A stretch of DNA of 64,000 nt from Bryum argenteum (taxonomy: Eukaryota > Streptophyta > Bryopsida > Bryales > Bryaceae). Every line of letters starts with the position of its first letter. The stretch's first letter is position 1. A program made the position numbers and the translations under genes. Positions 14,399 to 24,189 of this stretch are shown here, piece by piece. The notes under the pieces are model-generated. The model had not been told where the DNA came from, did not search any database, and was given only the letters and a program-made list of their open reading frames with translations. The stretch spans positions 14,649,258-14,713,257 of the forward strand of contig CM073323.1 of the NCBI GenBank assembly GCA_037043015.1. Reading direction: 5' to 3'.

Positions 14399-14482
14399 GA
14401 GATAGATAGATAGAAACTCTGGTCTTTTCTAAAGGGCAGGCGTGAATGAAGTGTCCGTTCGTAATGCCAATATCCCGATGGC
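14399..14482 (-). mobile_element. Truncated SINE 3' fragment
   Basis: Plus-strand sequence GATAGATAGAAACTCTGGTC, then GTGAATGAAGTGTCCGTTCG, nearly repeats 61840-61905. Only the last ~80 bp and the tetranucleotide tail of the SINE are present. Confidence 0.75.
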
Positions 14483-17217
14483 CACCAGACAAGGGGAAAT
14501 TAGAACAATATTAGATTTGAGACAACCAGGTTCCTATACCGTAACACCATAGCACGTTCATTCATATATAATTCTAGTTTAAAAAAGCGTAAATAGTTAG
14601 GATTTAAAAGCCAAATGGAACGAAAAGTTGGGAAATTATGAGTTGCTGCAAAGTCAACTGGATGAGTCACTGCAACAGTCAGAGCCTCATGTTCATGTTT
14701 CTCCTTTGCATAGGATTTTTCAATAAACAAAAGAATGAATTTTTCAAAAATCTATTTATGGCAGATGAACCTTTTTTCAAAAATCAAAAAATATTCGTTT
14801 GTTGAGGACGGAATCTGCTAAGGTAGTACGGTATCCAACATGTAGAGTTGCCTCTATTTGCAAAACTTTGTATGTTAAGATGCTACCTGGTTTAGGAAAT
14901 TTGAAGTTACCTAAACATGTAGATTGCCAGGTTCAGCCTTTAAAGAGTTCACGTTTGAGGCGTTGATCCTTTAGGGGTAAAGCTTAGCCCCTTGACTTGA
15001 ATAATCCCTTTTAATCTCTATAAAAATGTAATTCAATCATGGGGCCTTGGCCCTTCGGAGACTAATTTGGTCACTTGTTTCAGATTATACCACATGTTCT
15101 CATATGTTTTTATGATGTTGAGATAGGAGGCACCATTTTCAATAAGGTTATCAAAACCAACATGTTAGTTGCTTTTGTTTGCAAAACCTCGCATGTAACA
15201 TTGTAACCTTTTTTTACCAATTTTAAATTCAAACTGACATGGCTTCTACCTTGCAGTTGCTTGGGTATGCTTTACACATAGAGGCAAGGCGATCATAATG
15301 TTGATAGAGGGAAAATTTTCTTTTGGGTGATTGGTTCAAATCTTAAAACATCTTAATTGGACCAGTAATATGAGAGAATTGCATTTCCTCCTTGGACGCT
15401 TGACCTCCCAAATATAACTTCCCTTAATATTTCCATTTTCATGCATTTGGTTCTTCGAGCGCTTAAAGATGATTTTGGATTTGTAATTTACAAAATTAAA
15501 TTGGTGGAAAACTAAGGTTGTGAAAATCAATACAAATATTTTTTTAAAATTTGATCAATTTATATTCTTTACTTTATTCATTTAACTTCCATAATTGAGT
15601 CTGTTGGTCTAACAAAAAATTACACATTTATCGTTGCTTTGTGTTTATAACTGAGACCTTTATTATTGCAATTTATAAAATTAGAGCATAAGTCATATAT
15701 GATTTAATTCTTGCTTTGAAATATTGATTGTTATATTATATGTTTTGGATATTGATTAAGGCAAAGAAGGTTTTCATACATCCAAGCTTAAATTAAGTGC
15801 CTTAAGCAGGGTATACATTTGACAACCAAGGCAAAAACACACTAGACACTTCGTCTTCAATTTAGGTGTCATAAGGACCCGCTTCTCTTATCTTAGAGTG
15901 CCTCGTAGAAATTACTTCAAAAAAGTGTACTTGTGGAATATGCAAAATTTTAACTTATATACTCTAATTCTAAAACTCAATCACTACTAGGATAGGTGAC
16001 CTCCTGGAAAGTCCCCGTGCTCTATCCATCTAGATGATAATACTTTGATTTGGTTAAAAATTAATTAAAAATAAAATAAAAATAAGATCAATCATAACTC
16101 AAATTGCAATTCAAATCAAATCTACATATTTATTTAACATAGTTAATTACACACCACTTTGTCATCATTTGTTGATAATCAATTGCCTCTATGTTCATTG
16201 AGACATTGCAACTCTCATTTGGTGCGTTCAAAGTTCTTACTACCAAAGTAGACTTTAAAATAGACTTAACGAGTTTTTTGATAAGATTTAGAGATTATAA
16301 AAATAATAGTTAGAGAATAAAATACCTAGTGAAAAATTGATGGTTAAGGAAATAGTTGCCTTTACTAAGACTGTGCTCTACCTACCGACACATCGAGGGT
16401 CAATAAAATCCTCATAAAGCACAACCTTGATGTGTCATTTTCATGTAAAGAGGCCTTTATGTATATGAAGGGATACAACAAATCCAAGCATAATATAGAT
16501 CTAAACCCAAATTTAGATCTACACCTTGCTACCGACTTCCACCTATTGACTAGTGGTTACGGACTCGTATGATAGTTGTCAACCTATACATATTGACCAA
16601 GTGGTAGGTTTTGACTCGTCTTATCAACTCATAACTACCTACTCATATTTATTGATTGGCGGCTACCAAATCATGCCTATCGACTCATTACACCGTACTA
16701 TCTCATTCGTGTTAACTCGTGATTCTGATTGCTTACTAACTTGTGTCATTTGACTCGTGACTACCAACTTCGGCCTCTTGATTTGTGATTGCTTGCTAAC
16801 TCGTACGTGTCAACTTGTGCCTATTTATGATGGCTAAAGAGAGATATGACATGTTAGGGTTGTTACTACTAAAAGTACCCATTAGTATTGATGAGGGATG
16901 TCAACTATTGATAGATATATAGTACTTGTAGCAAGACTACATACTAAAAGGTTATGGTTACCAAGGGATTTGGATAAAAAAATTTCATCACCCTAGATCA
17001 ACTTATACAATTTGTTTGTAACCAAATGTCAAAAGTTATTTCATACATGAGACAAGGCTTTTCTTATCTACATATTCTCCTTTCATTCCTCACTAATGAA
17101 ATCCATTAAAAGAAAAAGAAGTGCGACAAAACTAACTCGATTGGTCAAAGTGCACGTATTTTCTGCTCATATATACAAATGAAATAAATGAATACCATTT
17201 ATTAAAGCAAAGGTTTT

Positions 17218-17300
17218 GACCAATCACAACACTTGAATGGTCGACCAATCACAACCCTTCAAAGGTGACCAATCACAACTCTTCTAAGGTCAACCAATGT
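17218..17300. repeat. Tandem repeat of GACCAATCACAAC units
   Basis: Units at about 17218, 17243 and 17267, with a diverged fourth at 17292, period 24-25 bp, each carrying CCAATCA. No nearby gene. Confidence 0.75.
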
Positions 17301-17451
17301 CGCATGTCGAAAGAAGGTTATTAAAATCATGATTGTAATAGTCTTTGCTACGGTAGCACAAAAGGCTATAATGATTGTGCATTCTAATTTACCAAATTGA
17401 GATTGTTAGTTGACTATCTTTTTGAGCAGCCCAAATGTAGATTTAGGTTGG

Positions 17452-17602
17452 AACACGTAATTCATTATAATGGGAATATTCAGATTATCAAATTGAGCTT
17501 GAGTTGAGCCAAATGTACTGTGTGGGTACATTTAGCTCGACTCCACCTAAACCCACATTTCTCAAAATCACTGCATAATACCATTATAACAAATTACGTG
17601 TT
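17452..17602. repeat. Inverted repeat, 22-bp arms
   Basis: AACACGTAATTCATTATAATGG at 17452-17473 is mirrored at 17581-17602 with two mismatches, and inner segments (AAATGTAC / GTACATTT) also pair. Probably a small MITE whose outer limits are unclear. Confidence 0.6.
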
Positions 17603-18274
17603 TTGGACTTGAACTTAATATATATTCAATTCGCTAATGTAATGTTCGGTCAACCCTTCAAATTCTTCAAGGTCCCAAATTGGGTTCTTGAAGTATTGGT
17701 CATCTTACAGGAAGTACTAAACCTCCATATTATTATTTTTCAAAATATTGGTAAATGTAAAAAAATTGAAGAGTGCAATAAGGCACCAATGTTAATAGAA
17801 AGAGGACTTATAGTTTCAAAATTGAAAAACACTTCAGTATCATGGCCCAAGTGTGATTGTTAGTTAACATATTTGGTATTTCTATTCGCTTTCTTTATGA
17901 GTGTTTTTAAACCAAAATCCCAATCAAAGTTCTACAAAACCTAAGTTTTGAAGATTATGTGTTTTACCATGCAACGCATTAAATTTTGCTATAAAAACAT
18001 AAATAAAGGCTATTGGGACTAGAACTACTTTTGTACCTACTCTGAACATTATGATATCAATTTTTTTGATGTTGATTTATTGAGTCAAATATGGTTCATG
18101 ATTAGTCTATAATTAGTCAAAATCCGAGAGTTGGGTTCACAAGATAATACTTTAAGTTCATATCTCATGAAGTTGGAAGTAATCAATTTTGACAATTACA
18201 AAATATTGCAACATATTACTCTAGGCGTTAAATCTTAGGAAAATATTGAGGTTTAGGGAACATCTTAAGTTGTT

Positions 18275-18275
<1 letters not shown>

Positions 18276-18332
<57 letters not shown>

Positions 18333-18336
18333 TGTG
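18276..18336. repeat. T run of 44 followed by (TG)n
   Basis: Homopolymer T tract at 18276-18319 followed by about nine TG units. It abuts the foldback-like element at 18370 and is a likely site of length variation. Confidence 0.95.
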
Positions 18337-18369
18337 AAGAAGACATTGTTGTAGAAATTTTGAGTGTTC

Positions 18370-19345
18370 TTACCTCCTAAACGTCCCTAGTGTCGAAAAA
18401 CAACATTTTGGATGAAAGACATATACCTTGAAGAGCCATAACTTCTTCATCCGAACTCTTGGACGATATCATTTGGGTTGAGTCACAAATCAACTCTAGT
18501 TTTAGTGGTAAAAACTTCTAGATCCATAAGATAAAGTATGGATATATGGCATGTAATTTAGTAAAGGCACTTTTATATTTTGGTGTTAGAACATGTGGCA
18601 TGTTTTACCATTGCAAGCCAATCATGTGAAATCGAAACTAGTTTTTTTTTTTTTTTTTGCATGGGTGTAATCTTTGGGTGCATTTGATCGACTTTGTAGT
18701 TGGAGTTTTTTTGATCCAAATAACCTTTGGTATTGGATTGCATTGATGTTTAGAGATAGTATTTGGAGTCATAAAATCCCATAAATTCACTAAACATAGT
18801 GTCTTAGTACTGAAAAAAGATACGGGAATTTGGCATCTTTAGTTTGGAACTAAATGGAGTTAAGGAACCTATTGCAATAACAAATGTCAAACTAGAAAGT
18901 TGTTTATTTCCATTTCAATAACACCTGAAAAAAATCATTATGAAAGGACATTATTGGCTAAATAATGACCTTACCTCAAATTTTTGTAAGGAGAAGAAGT
19001 TCGAAGTAGACCTTCCACACTAAAAGATATGTTATATACTTAGAAAATCTTGGATAGGGCTAAAATTTCTACCTCAAGAACTAAATTTCAAATTAGTATC
19101 CAACCTAAAAATGTGAACTTAAAATGCAACCATATGTAGGAGATATGACTTCTAAAAAACCATGTTCTTTTATGGTTATTTTAATGTAGAAATATTATTG
19201 CAAATGCAATATCATTCCAATCAAAAATCTTTCAACTAGAAAGTTATCAAAATTCATCTTGAGATCATACTTATCAACCGAAAAAACTTTCATAAAAAAT
19301 CTAATTATGATCAAAATAATAGCTTGCAATGGTAAAGCATGTCCT
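18370..19345. mobile_element. Foldback-like member of the TTAACCCCTAAA family
   Basis: The left part (from CCTAAACGTCCCTAGTGTCG) matches the 44073-45052 element in reverse orientation. The right part (about 18970-19345) matches the same element in forward orientation: GGCATGTTTTACCATTGCAA near 18597 is mirrored by TTGCAATGGTAAAGCATGTCC near 19321. A 44-nt T run and a TG tract lie just before it. Confidence 0.65.
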
Positions 19346-19411
19346 ATGATTCAAGACCTTTAGACCAACTTTGCCTTTACAAAAATGCATGCCTTAAATT
19401 TACACTAACTC

Positions 19412-19913
19412 AGGGGCGCTTTACAATGTGGACCAAGGGCCATGATCAAGAAAATTGAATCATTATTAATGTCAAGGCTCTTGATGAAGAGCCATGACCA
19501 TTAAAAATCAGAAATTGAATTTTAAGTGGCTTGATCATTTTTTCTAATGTAAAGCGAGTTCAGACTTGGATAAGTCTAAGCTCAATCATCTAATATAAAT
19601 CCTCATCATTCTCTCTTTCATCCTCCCCTTCTTCCTCCTTTTATTTGAGAAAAATTCAACACCACCCAATCAATGATTTTTTTGATCTCATGATCTTTTG
19701 GATTATATTTGATTTGAGGCATTTGCTTCAACTCAACTATAATATTGGAAACCATGAAACATCATCCAATCTGGAATACTTTGGGGACTTCAAAGTCTAT
19801 GGTCATTGTCCTTTAGTGCGAAGTCAAATGAGACCAACAGCAGTTCATTGGTTAATCACAACTTTTAACATTCCATGGTTATGGCTCTTGGTCTACATTG
19901 TAAAGCATACCCT
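19412..19913. mobile_element. MITE family 2, 502-bp copy (GCTTTACAATGTGGACCAAG ends)
   Basis: The left end AGGGGCGCTTTACAATGTGG and the right end CTACATTGTAAAGCATACCCT are imperfect inverted repeats of about 35 bp. The interior matches the copies ending at 30434 and 51789 in reverse orientation, including CCTCATCATTCTCTCTTTC. Confidence 0.7.
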
Positions 19914-20650
19914 AGACGGATTTCCAAATTCTACCACAAAAGCTACAATTGAGATCTATTCCAACAAACTTTGTGAGAACAATCTTTGTATGACAAAAGA
20001 ATGGCTCTTCAAAGTTTCAATTTACCATCAAAAGCGTCAAATTTCCGCAATTGAGTTGTAAGGCGGGCCTCGGGGTCCCAAAGAAAACTACATTTTTTAA
20101 ATGGATCATGAGATTCTCAAAAGATTTGTTTTTGTTTTTCCCAAAATCTTCAAATAGTGATGAAGAGATGACATTCAACAAATCAAGAATATCTTTGTAG
20201 GAGCCTAGGGTAAAGAGGCCCATGGAACAAGTAAGATGAATTTGAAGGGATAGTGCTCAATAATGGCAAATTTCCTAATTTACAGTGAAGTAACAATCCT
20301 TGTGCATGGAGAAAGTATATGGAAGGATAGTTATCAAAGTGGATTCACACTCTTCTACAATTTGCTTTGAATTTCTGAAGGCGGTCTCATAGGTGTTTCT
20401 AGAATGGTACCCTACTTTTGCACCCTATAATGTTTACCATAAAGACATGCTACTATTGAATGAAGAAGCTACTATTAACCCCCAAAGATCCTTGATTCAA
20501 AATTGCTTAAATTTCAAAAAATGACCTTTGCTTACTTCAGGCCAATCTAAGTACCAATTAGAAAATCCAAACTTAGGATCTAAAAGTGAACTTGCCTTTT
20601 TACTTTCATGCATAGTTTGAACCGTTGATTCTTGTTCATTTGTGAGATTA

Positions 20651-20876
20651 AGGTAGGAGTGGCTAAAACCGTCCAGCCCCAAAAACCGTCTGAATTTCAG
20701 CTTTGCATACTTGGAATAGTGGTGTAAAATTTTAATTATTTTTCGACCGTCCGCAAAGCTGGTGCAAATCCATCCCCAATAAAAAGACATTTTTTGAGTA
20801 ATCCTATAATTTCCTATGAATATTTGAACCCTACTGTGCGGTTTTTGGGGTTGGACGATTTTAGCCACTCCTACCT
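20651..20876. mobile_element. 226-bp MITE with 38-bp terminal inverted repeats
   Basis: The ends (20651-20688 and 20839-20876) are inverted copies matching at 36 of 38 positions, starting AGGTAGGAGTGGCTAAAA. TA dinucleotides flank both sides, suggesting a TA target duplication as in Tc1/mariner-type MITEs. It has no coding capacity; the interior is AT-rich. Confidence 0.85.
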
Positions 20877-20956
20877 TATAGTGGTCAAAGTTGGTTGATT
20901 TCACTCCTTACGAGAACCCCAAAGAGCCATTTCAGCTTTCTTGGGATCTTTAGATG

Positions 20957-21327
20957 TTAACCCTTAAACGCCCAAGCAAGCCCGAGGGGCTTGATTCCAA
21001 CAGAATCTTCCCTGTAGTTCTCACTGTACTCAACTTTTCACTTATATTTTGATGTCAAAACTCGTCACCTTCTTCTCATGTATTGAAAAAGTGAAATTGT
21101 AGAATTCAAATCACAATTTGTATGAGTGATTTTGTGTCTTGAAAGGATTATGGTAGGTAGGTTGGGGTGGTACATAACCTTGTAGGAGGTTGCAAGCTCA
21201 TCATTGATTGGTTCATTCACAATGCCCAAGTTCAAAAAGTGCACTATTCATGATGCCCAAGTCCAAAAGATGTTGTGATCCAATTTTGGGCTGCCCATTT
21301 CAGATCCCAAGGGCGTTTAAGGGTTAA
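20957..21327. mobile_element. 371-bp MITE with TTAACCCTTAAACG ends and a 10-bp target duplication
   Basis: Left end TTAACCCTTAAACGCCCAAG and right end the inverted CCAAGGGCGTTTAAGGGTTAA-type sequence. Flanks are TCTTTAGATG (20947-20956) and TCTTTGGATG (21328-21337), nine of ten identical, so a 9-10-bp target site duplication. That length is typical of Mutator-like (MULE) elements. No transposase. A partial second copy is at 46871-47150. Confidence 0.85.
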
Positions 21328-21826
21328 TCTTTGGATGAAGAAGCCTAGTGCTACATTATTGGTACCGCTCTAGTTTTGAACACTCTCCTGTATGAAGTGG
21401 TCATTGAGGTCATGTTTGGGGTGATAGGGGATGGATGACAGTGGAGCAAGGGCAGGAGCAGGGGCAGGGGCAGTGAGGGCAGGGGCAGTGAGGGCAGGGG
21501 GGCTGAGAGGGGAGACAGTGTCAATGGCGTGAAGGGATGGCATTGCAAGCTCATAGAGAAGGTTTGATCCATGAATAGAAGATTTGAGGATTATAAAATG
21601 CTGGGCATCACGTACATGCCAGTTGGCAAGTCTGGCACGTACAGTGGTACCCCCACTACCCTACCCTACCTCGCAACCCCATAGACATTATCAACTCACC
21701 CTCACTTGTGAATTGAATTGTTCCTCTCCCCGCCCCACTTGGTCTCTCTCTCTCTCGCCCTCCCTTTTGTTTATTTGGTTGTTTAGTGAGGTAGGTATAT
21801 CGTAAACCCACACTTTAAGCAACAAA

Positions 21827-22752
21827 TTAACCCCTCTAAATGATCATGTGTTTTGGGAGCTCCAAACTTCAAAACTGCAATTTCATACTACCTTGTGAAT
21901 TTGGACTTTTCAACGCTTTTTGAAACTTTCAACTGTAGGATCTTGAAGAGATTTATCATGAGAGATAGTGATTAAAATTTGAACCGTTGGGTTTTTGCCA
22001 TTTGTAAGATCATCACATTCAAAGTTGATGCAAACTTTTTATTTTATTTAATTTTTTTGTAGAAATTGTTTACTTTGTGCAAAGGAAAATGTGATGCTTA
22101 TTACCTCTAACATCTTGCTCATATTCTATTATTTCATGTAAATAACTAAGTTGGGCAAGCCCATGCAAAATTTTAGACGATCATTTAGTTTCTTGAACCT
22201 TCCTGTGAATTATTCACTGGAAGAAGGTAGATATCAAGAATTTGGTAAAAGTTGCACCGCGTTCATCATATTTAGTTTAGGAGAAACTGAAAGGTTAGTA
22301 GGTACCTTCAGAATTTGGAGAATTTTGTGAATTTCGAGAAAAATAGAATTTAAAGAATCCGAGATTTTCGCAAACTTTGAGATTTTTTTTTTGTAATATC
22401 ATGGAAAACTTTGAATATAGCTCTTGTAATTTTTGAAGGGTGCCCTTGTAGAATTGGTAAAAGTTTCAACTTGGAAACCTAAGTATAAAGTCAACCATTT
22501 TTTTTAAAAGAAAAAAACAAAAAATCAATAATAAATAAAAAGTATTTTTCTCACCGCCTCGAAGTTTAAAAGTAAGATTTGCGCTTAGAATCTCCAAAAT
22601 TGGAGTTTGACTTTGCAAATTTCCCACATACACCTTGTAGTATAGGCAACACCAAGTACAAATCTTAGGCTTAAATATCAATTCTAAGACCTTTCTCTAG
22701 GCTGCCCAAAATCACGAATCTTAAGTTACAGACCTTGGTAGTTTAGGGGTTG
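21827..22752. mobile_element. 926-bp element with TTAACCCC(T) ends
   Basis: Left end TTAACCCCTCTAAATG and right end GTTTAGGGGTTGA are imperfect inverted copies of the same termini as the 44073 family. The interior is mostly different and only distantly related to pieces near 47.7 kb and 48.8 kb. No target duplication or coding frame was recognised. Confidence 0.55.
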
Positions 22753-23186
22753 ACCCTTCACTCAGCCAAATGTCAAAAAACGACATTTTCAATGACTACA
22801 ACAATCTTGAAGAGCCATGACTTCTTTAGTCGGAGTCCGTTTTGGATGAAAACACTTGGGTTGGGTCCCAAATCAAGTCTAATTTGTGCAGTAAGCACTT
22901 CAAACCCATAAAATGAAGCATTACTAAATGGCATGCATTTAGTGGAGGAAACTCTTGTTTTTGGGTTTTTTAACATGGGGCACGTTTTACCATTGTGAGG
23001 CAATTATGGGAATCAAGGAAATGTTTCATGAATTTGTTTTCATATAGTCATAATGAAGGCTAACAACTTTTTCGGTTGAAAGATCTATGATCCAAATAAT
23101 TCGGGTATTGGAATTGCAACATAGTTTCTATCTTGAAAAAAAGTGAATAAATGGATGATATTTGAGGAGCTATATCTCCTTTATCT
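22753..23186. mobile_element. Fragment of the TTAACCCCTAAA family, cut by the copia LTR
   Basis: Contains AAAACGACATTTTC, GAAGAGCCATGACTTCTTTA and CTTGGGTTGGGTCCCAAATC, colinear with the left part of the 18370 copy, and stops at 23186 exactly where the copia LTR begins. The other half is not seen after the truncated copia sequence. Confidence 0.7.
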
Positions 23187-23426
23187 TGTTGAAGCATTTA
23201 GATGCAAGCATGGATGAATAAGTAAGTAGCAGTACCTGTCTACAGAAGTACTGTAGCTTAGAAGGAATCCGTCTATGACACTGTAGCAACAACCATCGGT
23301 TTACGTGACCTAAGTTGATATTAGGTCAGAGTGTACAAGCTCTCTCCTCGAGACATAAATTGAGGTGGAACTTAAATTCATGCATCTGACTTATGAGAGT
23401 TTAACTGATCTATTAGATCGCTAACA
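23187..23426 (+). mobile_element. 5' LTR of a truncated Ty1/copia retrotransposon
   Basis: A 240-bp segment begins TGTTGAAG and ends GCTAACA, the TG...CA form of LTRs. It is followed directly by a tRNA-iMet primer-binding site and a copia gag reading frame. No second LTR copy was seen in the window, so the left boundary rests on the TG motif and on interruption of a neighbouring repeat there. Confidence 0.7.
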
Positions 23427-23438
23427 TGGTATCAAAGC
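23427..23438 (+). other. Retrotransposon primer-binding site (tRNA-iMet)
   Basis: TGGTATCAAAGC differs by one base from the canonical plant copia PBS TGGTATCAGAGC and starts immediately after the LTR terminal CA. Confidence 0.85.
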
Positions 23439-23572
23439 GAGTCTAACATAGAAAGTTGTTTGTCTAGATCCGAAAGTTCGTTCAGCAAAACTGGTACCTC
23501 CATCTAGAAAACGAGCTAGCAGTTGAAGTTAGTAGAAGCAGATCTAGATTGGGTACTTCTCTTGCAGTTGAA

Positions 23573-24054
23573 ATGGCCGCTCGAGACTCAGGCTTGAATG
23601 AATTATCGAAACTAGACGGAAACACCAATTACTCGGTGTGGAGTTTCAAGATAAGGAACATGCTGAGCCGAGAGGATGTGTGGAGATTAGCAGACCCGCC
23701 GGCAAGAACTTTGGCTCCTACCACCCCATCTGAGATTGCACCACTGAAATTGCAGAAAAACAAAGCGCTAACTATGATAGCATTGTCAGTTAAGGACCAT
23801 GTCATTCCACATATCGCAACTATTACTAAACCATATACTTGTTGGACTGTGCTCAAGGACCTTTACGCGAACAACAAAAATGCAAGAAAGCTGATGCTTA
23901 GGAGAAAGCTGAATCTTGTGAAGATGCCAGAAGGGAGCTCCATGACCGCATTCATTCAACAAGTGAAGAAACTGCTAAACGAATTTGCATGTGTTAGTCA
24001 AACTTTGGAGACTAGTAGGGAATTGGACAACATGCAAGGGCAGTTGGCTCCGGG
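23573..24054 (+). pseudogene. Ty1/copia gag fragment (UBN2-type), truncated
   Basis: The frame from ATG 23573 encodes MAARDSGLNELSKLDGNTNY followed by SVWSFKIRNMLSREDVW, then the typical copia gag order: ...ALTMIALSVKDHVIPHI..., CWTVLKDLYANNNKNAR-like segment, LMLRRKLNLVKMPEGSSM and a Gln/Lys-rich helix to about residue 160. After GQL (near 24054) the reading frame runs into unrelated sequence and stops at 24187. Zinc knuckle, protease, integrase, reverse transcriptase and 3' LTR are all absent, so the element is dead. It is placed right after the LTR and PBS. Gag forms the particle that packages element RNA in intact relatives. Confidence 0.85.
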
Positions 24055-24189
24055 GGTGAGTTGTGCGACCCTTGGGAGCTTAAACATTTGTGAAAGACTT
24101 CTCTGTGCCACCAAGTGGCTCGCTCATGTGTTTTGTGGAAGTTCCGGGGTACAAGTTGGAGGAGTCAAGGTGGGTTGGACACCTTGACT

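Larger units (their letters stand above)
14490..18275. other. AT-rich repeat-derived intergenic DNA
   Basis: No gene. Contains two diverged direct copies around 14835 and 15158 (CCAACATGT...TTTGCAAAAC), a degenerate minisatellite around 16.53-16.83 kb built on TGACTCGTGACTACCAACTT-like units, a CCAATCACAAC tandem at 17218-17300, and an inverted repeat at 17452-17602. Confidence 0.55.

Noticed and set aside
19645..20061. 138-codon plus-strand frame
   Set aside because: Most of it lies inside the inverted-repeat element at 19412-19913 and runs out past its end; no conserved content.
21448..21510. G-rich GGGGCAGTGAGGGCA-type repeat as a G-quadruplex regulator
   Set aside because: It is a short simple minisatellite away from any gene; nothing supports a role.
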